Positions 1 through 5,585 are shown, numbered from the stretch's first letter. The stretch: 6,402 nt of DNA from Desulfobacteraceae bacterium (GCA_020349865.1 CP070700.1:4373033-4379434); one strand, 5' to 3'. Made by a program: numbers and translations. Notes: generated by a model not told the origin, from the sequence alone.

Positions 1-1081
1 ATCACGGCCAGCACCCAGAGCGCCAGTCCCCGCCGTCCACCGATGGGGAGAGCGATCATCAGGACCAAACTAACCAATATGACCACCGACCAGGCCATAC
101 CCGCCCACCGGCAGCGCCTGGCATTGGCCTGTATCTCCTTGTAACGGTGGTCCGCCTCCTGCTCTGTACGTCCTCCGGGAAAAGCCCGCTCAGCGCTCCA
201 GAAGCTCGCGGATTGGCCAGTTCTTCCTCCACGTACAACACAACGGGCCGGTGGAACTGATAAAAATATTAGAGGTACACCACGCCATTGGGCAAATCGG
301 CTACCAGCGATGAGATAGTCCAGCTGGCACCTCCCTGTTGGTGGACAGCATCCAAGACGGTGGCAGCATCCTGAGCTGTGAGCTTGCCCCCATGGTTCAC
401 CAACTGGCCTAGCAACTCCTGCGCTCGATCATAGCGCCAGCAGGGATAGCTAAAACCATTGGCAGGATTGGCAATATTGAAATTGGTAGAAACAAGGAAT
501 CCATCTCCAGGCGGCTTACGTGTAAAAACCACTTCGCCATCTGTTTCGGCACTGATGATTACGGCGTCGCCGGTGGCGTCAGCAAACTGCATCTGGTCGT
601 GCATATAGGAATGCCACTGGTGTGTATTGACCCAGGTGATCACCTCCTCGACATTAGTGCATTCATGCAAGATGTGGATGGGGTAGCTGGTATAGCTTCC
701 TGAGACCGGAATGCGTTCAGTCTGTGGATTGACGTCCACTCGCGGCAACCCATTGGCATCGGACGCCAAACCCTGCTCGTTGACCCCTTGCTGGACATTG
801 TCTGGCTGGCCGATCCATATTGCCTCATAATTCTGAGCATCACCGGGATCGATCCAATAGTAGCTATCGGGATTGATATAGTCATCGTTGCCCCCAAAGA
901 AGACTTGCTCACCCTTGGATATGGTAAACACCGTACAACCGGTAGGAGCCGTCCCATCACAAGCGGATTTGATCGACGAGCCTGCATCGCAGATAAGGTT
1001 CGATGCAGCTGGTCGGCAGGCTGCCAATAATACCAACATAATGAGCAAGAGACTTTGTATCCGACCTGTAATATGTTTCAT
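1..1081 (-). pseudogene. Broken secreted Ntn-hydrolase lipoprotein (linear amide C-N hydrolase / choloylglycine hydrolase type), third integron cassette gene
   Basis: The open part (1081 to 269) encodes 270 residues. It starts with a lipoprotein signal peptide (lipobox LAAC, Cys22) and has a good ribosome-binding site, AAGGGGAG, 8 nt before the ATG. Cys49 in GCTVF is the likely Ntn nucleophile; NDD 65-67, GVNEQGL with Asn101, and TNF with Asn200 match the family's substrate-pocket and oxyanion positions. The frame stops at a TAA (269-271) just after NGVVYL, but homologous-looking sequence resumes in the same frame (YFYQFHRPVV, then a helix and LFPEDVQ to about 165). One base then appears missing near 162-166. 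The next frame reads on through an Arg-rich linker and a hydrophobic span (VVILVSLVLMIALPI, about 45-95) to the window edge. So there are two lesions, a nonsense codon and a 1-nt deletion, and the end lies outside. Family members cleave linear amides, bile-salt or penicillin-V-like substrates, or N-acyl amino acids; the substrate here is unknown. A sequencing error could mimic either lesion. Confidence 0.75.
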
Positions 1082-1132
1082 CGGCCGAACTCCCCTTATT
1101 TTTGAGGATCGAAATGCCCTGACACCTTCAGC

Positions 1133-1259
1133 TCATAACGTCGCGGTTCACCTGGCGCAGGGCTTCCACAAAACTTGCTAAATGCCAAGATCTCACGCAC
1201 GCTTATTATTTTTCAAAACGGCGCGGCCCCTGCGATCAGGTGTAACCGTCTTGTTAGCC
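1133..1259 (-). other. attC recombination site of the GNAT cassette
   Basis: This is an imperfect palindrome of 127 bp. The outer AAC (1137-1139) and GTT (1253-1255) pair and are followed by an unpaired 4x4 spacer (1140-1143 against 1249-1252). Then come three stems: CGGTT (1144-1148 with 1244-1248), CACCTG (1149-1154 with 1237-1242) and CGCAGGG (1156-1162 with 1228-1234). T1243 is extrahelical, and A1235/T1236 face a single G1155. The extra bases sit on the R'' side of the + strand, which is the bottom strand for these cassettes, as expected of attC. The R'' box overlaps the GNAT stop codon, which is common in cassettes. The R' box on the - strand is GTTATGA, two bases off the GTTRRRY consensus. 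The loop (1163-1227) is long. Confidence 0.8.
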
Positions 1260-1802
1260 ATTTGCCAAGAACCCTTCATGAAACACAACAATGCCTTGTG
1301 GAATCTTTTCGTTGAACGGTAAGGCAAGGAAAACTTCTTGTGGAACTCCCTCATGAACTAGTTTTGGAAAATTCTTGAAATCGAGCCGTTTATAATAGTT
1401 CGGATCACCAACAAGAGCGCAACCTTGTCCACCCAATTGTTTCAACAAAGACAAACCTTCGTAGATAAGCGATTTGCCGATGCCTTGCTTCTGATATTCT
1501 GGCAATACAGAAACTGGCCCCAGTCCGTACCAGTCTTTTGTGCCGTCAGAAATTATTACAGGTGAAAAAGCAACATGTCCGACAACACGCCCATCAATTT
1601 CTGCCACAAGCGACAAAGTAATTGCGCCTGCGGCGCGTAATGCCTTAATTATGAATTGCTCAGTGTGATTGCTGATTGGGAGCGTCCTGAAGGCAGCTAT
1701 TGTAACTTGAGTGATTGCCTCAATATCTGATGTAGTTTCTTTTCTTATGATCATTTAATCTCCGATTTATTTTTACTTTACTGTTACTACTCGTATGCTT
1801 AA
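1139..1802 (-). mobile_element. Gene cassette 2 (GNAT acetyltransferase)
   Basis: The limits are set by the G/TT cut points of the two flanking R' boxes: GTTAAGC (1803-1797 on the - strand) and GTTATGA (1139-1133). This gives a 664-bp unit with one gene, a 47-bp leader holding its ribosome-binding site, and an attC that overlaps the stop codon. The start of the cassette and its own R'' box (GGCTAAC) are complementary at only 5 of 7 positions, weaker than in cassette 1. Confidence 0.7.
1254..1754 (-). CDS. GNAT-family N-acetyltransferase (YhbS-like)
   Basis: The 166-residue protein has the whole single-domain GNAT fold. There is an N-terminal beta strand and helix (IRKETTSDIEAITQVTIAAF), a central strand with GHVAFSP (59-65), and the acetyl-CoA signature YQKQGIGKSL (87-96), which fits the Q/R-x-x-G-x-G/A loop. 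GDPNYYKRLDF (116-126) closely matches the YhbS subgroup pattern, and the length is usual. The protein is cytoplasmic; it transfers an acetyl group from acetyl-CoA to an amine, but the acceptor cannot be told from sequence. GGAG lies 5 nt before the ATG, which supports this start. The gene sits alone between two attC sites, so it is a cassette gene with no promoter of its own evident. GNAT enzymes are frequent integron cargo, and some acetylate antibiotics. Nothing here points to a known aminoglycoside acetyltransferase. Confidence 0.9.
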   Translation of the reverse strand: MIIRKETTSDIEAITQVTIAAFRTLPISNHTEQFIIKALRAAGAITLSLVAEIDGRVVGHVAFSPVIISDGTKDWYGLGPVSVLPEYQKQGIGKSLIYEGLSLLKQLGGQGCALVGDPNYYKRLDFKNFPKLVHEGVPQEVFLALPFNEKIPQGIVVFHEGFLANG

Positions 1803-1876
1803 CGCGAGCATGAGTGGTTTTACCCAGAGCGACGAAGGGGCGGCGGGGAAAATCCGTCTCTATGCTTTTGTTGTGT
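1797..1876 (-). other. attC recombination site of the NlpC/P60 cassette
   Basis: This is an 80-bp imperfect palindrome. AAC (1801-1803) pairs with GTT (1870-1872), followed by an unpaired spacer GCG/TTT (1804-1806, 1867-1869). The stems are AGCAT (1807-1811 with 1862-1866), GAG (1812-1814 with 1858-1860), GG (1816-1817 with 1854-1855), TTTT (1818-1821 with 1849-1852) and CCC (1823-1825 with 1846-1848). T1861, T1857 and T1853 are extrahelical or mismatched, all on the R'' side of the + strand as in true attC sites. On the cassette strand R' is GTTAAGC, a perfect GTTRRRY, and R'' is ACACAAC. Confidence 0.72.
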
Positions 1877-1889
1877 ATATTCTGAAAGC

Positions 1890-1908
1890 GTACTGGATTA
1901 ATCCATAC
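1890..1908. repeat. Short palindrome downstream of the NlpC/P60 gene
   Basis: The 12-bp TGGATTAATCCA (1894-1905) is a perfect palindrome. It extends to GTA and TAC on the two sides with one extra C (1893). It lies between the stop codon of the lipoprotein gene and the attC of the same cassette. With no loop and no T-run it is a poor intrinsic terminator; a protein-binding site is as likely. Confidence 0.4.
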
Positions 1909-1950
1909 AGCATAAATGCATAAAACTATAAAGATTTTGAATTAACACAT

Positions 1951-3054
1951 CTACATATTTATATTTTTCACAATTAAGCTGTATTCCCCAGGAAGATCTT
2001 TTTTGCTATCCACAACGATGTAATATGTCCCGGCATCCAAGTACACTTCTATCAGACAGTCTTCTCTGGCAATACAGTCTAATGCTTCTGCGTTAACGCT
2101 TTTTTTGAAGGAATAGAGAAGATGGATATCGTTATCAATGCCTTCATTTTTAAAATCGGCAAGTTGAATTTTTATCTTGCTGGATGAGTTTATGCGAAGT
2201 TTATAGATTGTTTCTGGGCCTTGTTGATTGATACTCGGCGCAACAGAGTATCTATCAAATTCCATTGAAACAACATTTCGTGTGTTGCCGTTATGATGAT
2301 AAGGAAAATTATCAGAATCAATGACAATTGGATTATTGATCGTACCGGCAGGGTTGTCGTCGCCTTTGATATTATTGTACCGAATTGGAATATATCCAAG
2401 TAGCCACAACTCAAGCCAAGATTTTTCTTCAAAACACACACCTTCAACCGATGAGTGGAGGATCATAGGATTGCCATCTCGGTTTTCATATATGAAAAGC
2501 ATTATATGGCTATTGTTGAGAAAGGCATCACCTTTTCTCAAATTAGTCGTTCTTTGAGATAAGAAATTAACATTCTTGACAATACGTGTAATTTCATTGA
2601 ATTGCCTTGGAACATCAGGTTGTTTGGGATATATCAATGTATACTTATGGTTTAACTGCCATGCTCTAGAAACTAAACCTGTGCATGAGATTCCAGTTAC
2701 ACAGTCAAAAGGTACTGTTTCATAAGTTTCAACACCTGTTCCTGTTCCATATCCTTCCTCTATTTTAGACAAGAAGGTATCTATTGAATCCCATCCTCCA
2801 AATTTGTACCCCATTCCAACTCTTGGTCCAATTGAATAATCACTCGTAAAGTGTTTGCCACAGTTTACTCCTTTCTCGTTGACTTTTGACATGAACCAGT
2901 ACACCCGCGCATATTTATCGGCCGTCAGGACAACCTGGCTTCGAGTTATTGGTGGCCCATCGACATTACTGCTGTCTTTTGAATAATTTGCATCAAAGTT
3001 GCCCGTGCAACCGGAGATTAATAGAATTAAGAAAGAAAAATATATACCTTTCAT
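1951..3054 (-). CDS. Putative lipoprotein with NlpC/P60-like peptidase domain and C-terminal PPC-like domain
   Basis: The protein has 367 residues. Its N terminus is a lipoprotein signal peptide with lipobox ISGC (Cys16), so it should be exported and lipid-anchored. The middle resembles NlpC/P60 cysteine peptidases: YKFGGWDS (83-90), then GISCTGLVSRAW (121-132) with Cys124 as the likely nucleophile, and KGDAF...SHIMLF (174-187) with His183 as the likely base. Such enzymes usually cut cell-wall peptides or amides. Residues about 235-367 form a beta-rich domain ending in LDAGTYYIVVDS and GEYSLIV, typical of bacterial pre-peptidase C-terminal (PPC) domains of secreted enzymes. No clear Shine-Dalgarno precedes the ATG; a small hairpin lies 10 nt upstream. 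The start is kept because it gives the signal peptide. It is the first cassette after the integrase, where cassette expression is usually strongest, and is AT-rich compared with the Ntn-hydrolase cassette. The third catalytic residue is not obvious, so activity is unproven. Confidence 0.7.
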   Translation of the reverse strand: MKGIYFSFLILLISGCTGNFDANYSKDSSNVDGPPITRSQVVLTADKYARVYWFMSKVNEKGVNCGKHFTSDYSIGPRVGMGYKFGGWDSIDTFLSKIEEGYGTGTGVETYETVPFDCVTGISCTGLVSRAWQLNHKYTLIYPKQPDVPRQFNEITRIVKNVNFLSQRTTNLRKGDAFLNNSHIMLFIYENRDGNPMILHSSVEGVCFEEKSWLELWLLGYIPIRYNNIKGDDNPAGTINNPIVIDSDNFPYHHNGNTRNVVSMEFDRYSVAPSINQQGPETIYKLRINSSSKIKIQLADFKNEGIDNDIHLLYSFKKSVNAEALDCIAREDCLIEVYLDAGTYYIVVDSKKDLPGEYSLIVKNINM

Positions 3055-3063
3055 AGTTAATTT

Positions 3064-3078
3064 GGGGAGATTATCCCC
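3064..3078. repeat. GGGGA-GATTA-TCCCC hairpin between the lipoprotein gene and the integrase
   Basis: A perfect 5-bp stem (3064-3068 with 3074-3078) encloses a 5-nt loop. It lies in the leader of cassette 1, ending 10 nt before the lipoprotein ATG on the - strand. It is too short and lacks the T-run of a terminator. It could affect translation or simply be cassette sequence. Confidence 0.4.
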
Positions 3079-3079
3079 T

Positions 3080-3086
3080 ACACAAC
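3080..3086 (-). other. Proposed attI/cassette 1 junction core site
   Basis: On the cassette strand this reads GTTGTGT, one base off GTTRRRY. It is exactly complementary to the R'' box ACACAAC at the far end of the same cassette (1876-1870, - strand). The cut G/TT would fall at 3086/3085. It lies 25 bp before the lipoprotein ATG, like the other two cassette starts, which precede their ATG by 47-57 bp. The integrase-side half of attI, 3087 to about 3127, has no clear second binding site. Confidence 0.5.
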
Positions 3087-3091
3087 CAGTG

Positions 3092-3118
3092 ATTCTATAG
3101 TTTCTGTTTAATCTTCAA
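3092..3118 (-). promoter_or_regulatory. Possible cassette promoter (Pc)
   Basis: On the - strand, TAGAAT (3097-3092, 5 of 6 matches to a -10 box) is preceded by TTGAAG (3118-3113) at 15 bp or by TTTTGA (3120-3115) at 17 bp. Transcription would start close to the attI junction and read the cassettes. The -35 is weak, so this is only a candidate. Confidence 0.3.
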
Positions 3119-3127
3119 AAATGATAT

Positions 3128-3159
3128 CTGTTGCCAAGGACAGTTATCTGTTTTATGGT
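3128..3159 (+). promoter_or_regulatory. Integrase promoter candidate overlapped by a LexA-type SOS box
   Basis: TTGCCA (3131-3136, 5 of 6 to a -35 box) and TATGGT (3154-3159, 4 of 6 to a -10 box) are separated by exactly 17 bp. The box CTGT-N8-ACAG (3128-3143) lies over the -35. Integron integrase genes are commonly LexA-repressed through such a site. The site falls inside the longer reading frame from 3121, so it makes functional sense only if translation begins at 3217. LexA motifs differ between bacterial groups, so the match needs the right host. Confidence 0.5.
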
Positions 3160-3216
3160 TTCTCTAGCTACATAAAATTACAATTTGAATATTATGTGGA
3201 AAAATACAAAGGCACG

Positions 3217-3777
3217 ATGAAACAGATTCCATCCGATTTAAAAGCCCGCTATAGCTCCATGCTTGTTCAAAAGGGAGTCCCCGAAAAGTACCATTATTAT
3301 GGAAAGTGGGTACGGTATTATCTGGATTTTTGTGAAAAATATCGCTTTAATCAATTAAACAAGGAAAATCTTGTTCATTTTATTAAAAAATTGAAGGGCA
3401 AGAAACAAACTGATCAACAACAAAAACAAGCAATTCATTCAATATCATTATACTATGAATTAGAAGTGAATAATTTTGGAAAGAATGGGTTATCTAAAAA
3501 TAAATCTAAAAAAATATCAACAAAAAAAGAGCATTTAGCACAAACAAACGCAAATTGGGTTTCCGTTTATAGTGACCTGACCGCTGAAATTAAATTAAGG
3601 TACTATTCCATCAGCACGTTAAAAACTTACACAACATGGGTCAGACAATTTCAGGGTTTTACCAAAAGCAAGGACCCCCAATTATTATCTACTTCAGATG
3701 TGAAGGGGTTTTTGACTTTTTTAGCCGTTGATAAGAAAGTTTCCGCATCATCACAGAATCTGGCCTTCAATGTTTAA
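3217..3777 (+). pseudogene. intI: Integron-integrase-type tyrosine recombinase, truncated before the catalytic domain
   Basis: The 187-residue frame from Met (3217) contains two SAM-like core-binding modules. The first is MKQIPSDLKARY to about residue 80, including YLDFCEKYRF. The second holds the segment ISTLKTYTTWVRQFQGF and continues through LTFLAVDKKVSASSQN. Tyrosine recombinases then need a catalytic domain with the R-H-R-Y residues; here the frame stops right after SASSQNLAFNV and no such motif follows, so roughly half of the protein is missing. The frame could begin at 3121 (218 residues). The 3217 start is preferred because AAAGG lies 4 nt before it, the conserved-looking part starts there, and a promoter and LexA-type box lie between. 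Its position, facing away from a row of cassettes with attC sites, supports an integron integrase over a phage integrase. DNA binding might remain; strand cutting should not. Confidence 0.75.
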
Positions 3778-3954
3778 TTCCATGGCTCCTGACCCCAGTC
3801 ATATAACAAGAAGGGCTCGTGAGGATGGAAACGAGGCATTTCAAGAGAATCCGGAGAGATCAAATTGGCAGGATTTCGTTTTTTCCAGTTACGAGTAAGT
3901 AATTCGAGAGGGATATCCGCTGTTGCGAGATTGATGCGCCTTGCCGTGGCCATA
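3778..3954. other. Junction region with no recognisable gene
   Basis: This region follows the integrase breakpoint and runs up to the small inverted-repeat element. All + strand frames are short or interrupted. It contains an ATG frame of 38 codons (3782-3898) without a ribosome-binding site or known motif. The only item of note is TGGGGTCAGGAGCC on the - strand (3797-3784). The region is probably the scar of a rearrangement that removed the 3' half of the integrase gene. Confidence 0.5.
3784..3797 (-). repeat. GGGGTCAGG-type motif at the integrase breakpoint
   Basis: The - strand reads TGGGGTCAGGAGCC, followed by ATGGAATTAAAC leading into the integrase 3' end. Motifs of the form GGGGTCAGG followed by a TGAATT-like stretch recur near REP-associated (Y1) transposases in several proteobacterial genomes. 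Only one copy is in the window, so it may be chance. Confidence 0.25.
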
Positions 3955-4061
3955 GGGATCTCTTTTCACACGGTCAGGCGATGGCGGAATGATTTTGCCA
4001 GAACACGAAGGCTCTCTACGATTGTGTCCGCCTGAGGTGGAACCGTCTGAAAAGAGAACCC
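3955..4061. mobile_element. MITE-like element with 20-bp inverted repeats and TA target duplication
   Basis: The ends 3955-3974 and 4042-4061 are inverted repeats identical at 18 of 20 positions (GGG-A/T-TCTCTTTTCA-C/G-ACGGT). They are 67 bp apart, and a further CAGGCG/CGCCTG pair lies inside (3975-3980, 4029-4034). TA stands directly outside both ends (3953-3954 and 4062-4063), as made by IS630/Tc1-mariner-type transposition. The element has no gene, so it would need a transposase in trans. It touches the end of eutA: the outer TA plus the element's first G form the TAG stop codon on the - strand. Confidence 0.65.
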
Positions 4062-5491
4062 TAATTACTATTAAAAACAAGAGATTTCACGGTAACGGGA
4101 AATACTTGACCAGCAACTAATGGTTCACCAATATCAATCCAATCTCCTTCTTCCAGAATTAATTCATCTAATGACAATAAATTAGTTTTCAAACCAGTTT
4201 CTCGACTGATTACGTTTCCCACACTACAGGCGATATCCTTTTTAAAGATTAAGATAATTGGTATGTTGTTTTCCATTGAATTGGTAAGCGCAGCTTCAAT
4301 AGATTTTGCGAATAATTCTAATTTGGGGTAAGAAGCCCTCACTGGATCCTTGAAGTATAATGCTACAATTTGTTCGCCTTCGTTTAAACCAAATCTTTGA
4401 AATGAGACATTTATCTGTGATACAACGTGTTCAACGCTTAATTTTGACCTTTCGACATCCACCCTGATTACGGGAACATTTTTTATGGGAAATGAAAGTT
4501 TGTCATCCATAAACCCTGAAGAACCGGAAATTGATAGCGAATATGCACCTGCACCAATGACGGTTGCTCTAATTTTATTTGCCGGCTCTATAACCGGAGA
4601 AGCTAACTTAAATTTCAGGGAATTTATTTTGTTGGCCAAGATTTGCCCTATATCGTCGTAATTGCCATTACGCCCATATATAAACTCCGCGACACCCCCC
4701 GAAAATAAATATTCATCAATGCTACCCGGAAAATCCAGGTCATTAGTCACCATTAACTGCTTGGCTAAAGAGGAACTTACAGGGCCAGTAATTACCTCAA
4801 TCAGTGCTTCGGCAAACTTTGTTGCTATTTTTTCGATATCCTCCTTTGGGATTTGATCTCCAATTTGATAATTTAATCCAATATGGTCCATAACTTTTAT
4901 TGCAGGTTCGTCAATCCTCCAAATTTTTCCTTCAGAATTTACGCCAAGTAAAACACCTCCTACAGATATACAACTGGTAGATATAATCTCCCCATTTTTT
5001 GAAATGGCAATGTTAGATGTTCCTCCACCAATATCACAAGACAATATTGTTTTATTGTAATCTTTTGATCTATTTGTTGCCCCTGAACCCATTGCAGCGA
5101 TTAAGCTTTCGAAATTTGGTCCAGCTGTTGCCGCGACAAATTTTCCTGCATCATTGGAAAGGGCTTCTACTATTTGCTTTGCATTTTGTTTCTTAGCTGT
5201 TTCTCCAGTTACAACAACTGCACCTGTTTGAATATCTGCAGGATCAATTCCTGCTCGTTTATATTCGTCTTTCAAAAACTCAGTTAATCTATCGATATCA
5301 ATTGTATCATTATCCAATAAAGGTGTATTTATTATTCTTCCTTCATAAATTATATTTCTTTCCTGAATCTGAAAACGACGAGAAGCAGATCGCTCGTCTC
5401 TTTTTAGTACCAGATTAGAAAAAGCTAAATGACTGGTTGAACTTCCTACATCCACACCAACTGAAAGTATTTCAATTTCGTTTATTTCCAT
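4061..5491 (-). CDS. eutA: Ethanolamine ammonia-lyase reactivating factor EutA
   Basis: This 476-residue protein matches EutA along its length (E. coli EutA is close to 467). It belongs to the actin/Hsp70/sugar-kinase ATPase fold. Phosphate loop 1 is DVGSSTSH (14-21), phosphate loop 2 is DIGGGTSN (153-160), and FSGGVAE (263-269) and VIGAGAYS (311-318) form the adenosine side. GETAKKQNA (96-104), EVITGPVSS (232-240) and the C-terminal PVTVKSLVF are EutA hallmarks. EutA uses ATP to swap damaged cobalamin out of the lyase EutBC, which splits ethanolamine to acetaldehyde and ammonia. The gene lies 94 bp after an IclR-family regulator on the same strand. No eutB or eutC is in the window, and an integron scar begins directly downstream. 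The ribosome-binding site is weak (GAG about 5 nt before the ATG). The TAG stop codon is partly supplied by the inserted MITE, yet the C terminus is of normal length. Confidence 0.95.
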   Translation of the reverse strand: MEINEIEILSVGVDVGSSTSHLAFSNLVLKRDERSASRRFQIQERNIIYEGRIINTPLLDNDTIDIDRLTEFLKDEYKRAGIDPADIQTGAVVVTGETAKKQNAKQIVEALSNDAGKFVAATAGPNFESLIAAMGSGATNRSKDYNKTILSCDIGGGTSNIAISKNGEIISTSCISVGGVLLGVNSEGKIWRIDEPAIKVMDHIGLNYQIGDQIPKEDIEKIATKFAEALIEVITGPVSSSLAKQLMVTNDLDFPGSIDEYLFSGGVAEFIYGRNGNYDDIGQILANKINSLKFKLASPVIEPANKIRATVIGAGAYSLSISGSSGFMDDKLSFPIKNVPVIRVDVERSKLSVEHVVSQINVSFQRFGLNEGEQIVALYFKDPVRASYPKLELFAKSIEAALTNSMENNIPIILIFKKDIACSVGNVISRETGLKTNLLSLDELILEEGDWIDIGEPLVAGQVFPVTVKSLVFNSN

Positions 5492-5520
5492 TATTATTTC
5501 TCGAACTCTATTCGCAACTA

Positions 5521-5549
5521 AGTATATTCATCATTGCTGTCCGAATTAA
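5521..5549 (-). promoter_or_regulatory. Weak promoter candidate for eutA
   Basis: On the - strand, TATACT (5526-5521) is a fair -10 box, about 30 bp upstream of the eutA ATG. A poor -35, TTAATT (5549-5544), lies 17 bp before it. No convincing terminator separates the regulator gene from eutA, so co-transcription is equally possible. Confidence 0.25.
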
Positions 5550-5585
5550 AAAGGGAAAAATGCTTTTTTCGTAAAAGCTTAGCTG

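Larger units (their letters stand above)
1803..3085 (-). mobile_element. Gene cassette 1 (NlpC/P60-like lipoprotein), next to attI
   Basis: This 1283-bp unit runs from the proposed attI junction to the cut point in the 1797-1876 attC. In circular form its R' would be G plus TTGTGT (3085-3080, - strand). That is exactly complementary to its R'' box ACACAAC, the relation known for excised cassettes. The gene fills most of it, with 30 bp of leader and about 75 bp between the stop codon and the attC. Confidence 0.65.
1..3777. mobile_element. Integron remnant: truncated integrase, attI region and three outward-reading cassettes
   Basis: The layout is that of an integron. The integrase fragment (+ strand) faces away from a row of three unrelated genes, all on the - strand. 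Attachment-site-like palindromes (attC) lie between the genes, and a putative SOS-controlled promoter precedes the integrase. The cassette genes differ visibly in base composition: cassette 3 is GC-rich and cassette 1 AT-rich. The two attC sites differ in size (127 and 80 bp) and sequence, which suits capture from a diverse pool better than a homogeneous array. The integrase lacks its catalytic half, so cassettes could move only with help from another integrase. The array continues past the left window edge. Confidence 0.75.

Noticed and set aside
59..241. Separate 60-residue gene on the - strand starting at a GTG
   Set aside because: It is in the same frame as the Ntn-hydrolase gene after its TAA, and its first part continues that protein; the last part is out of frame relative to the membrane span. 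It is better explained as part of the broken gene.
788..1181. Two + strand open frames (788-1030 and 888-1181)
   Set aside because: They lie opposite the well-supported Ntn-hydrolase gene, lack ribosome-binding sites and resemble no family.
2190..2557. Open frames at 2190-2447 (-) and 2321-2557 (+)
   Set aside because: Both are overlapping shadows of the NlpC/P60 lipoprotein gene in other frames.
3833..4033. A + strand frame with a helix-turn-helix-like stretch (ISFHTVRRWRNDFA), possibly a transposase remnant
   Set aside because: The key stretch is a translation of the left inverted repeat of the MITE-like element; the frame has no start signal and no downstream transposase similarity.
3889..4080. 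63-residue frame on the - strand overlapping the end of eutA
   Set aside because: It covers the MITE-like element, has no ribosome-binding site and low-complexity content.
5502..5514. CGAA-N5-TTCG inverted repeat just upstream of eutA as an IclR operator
   Set aside because: Its half-sites are in the opposite arrangement to the GTTCA/TGAAC palindrome at the regulator gene and only 4 bp long; it is compatible with chance.
5540..5580. Possible terminator between the IclR gene and eutA (GAAAAA-TGCT-TTTTTC)
   Set aside because: The stem is made almost only of A-T pairs and would be very unstable; it is not enough to call a terminator.
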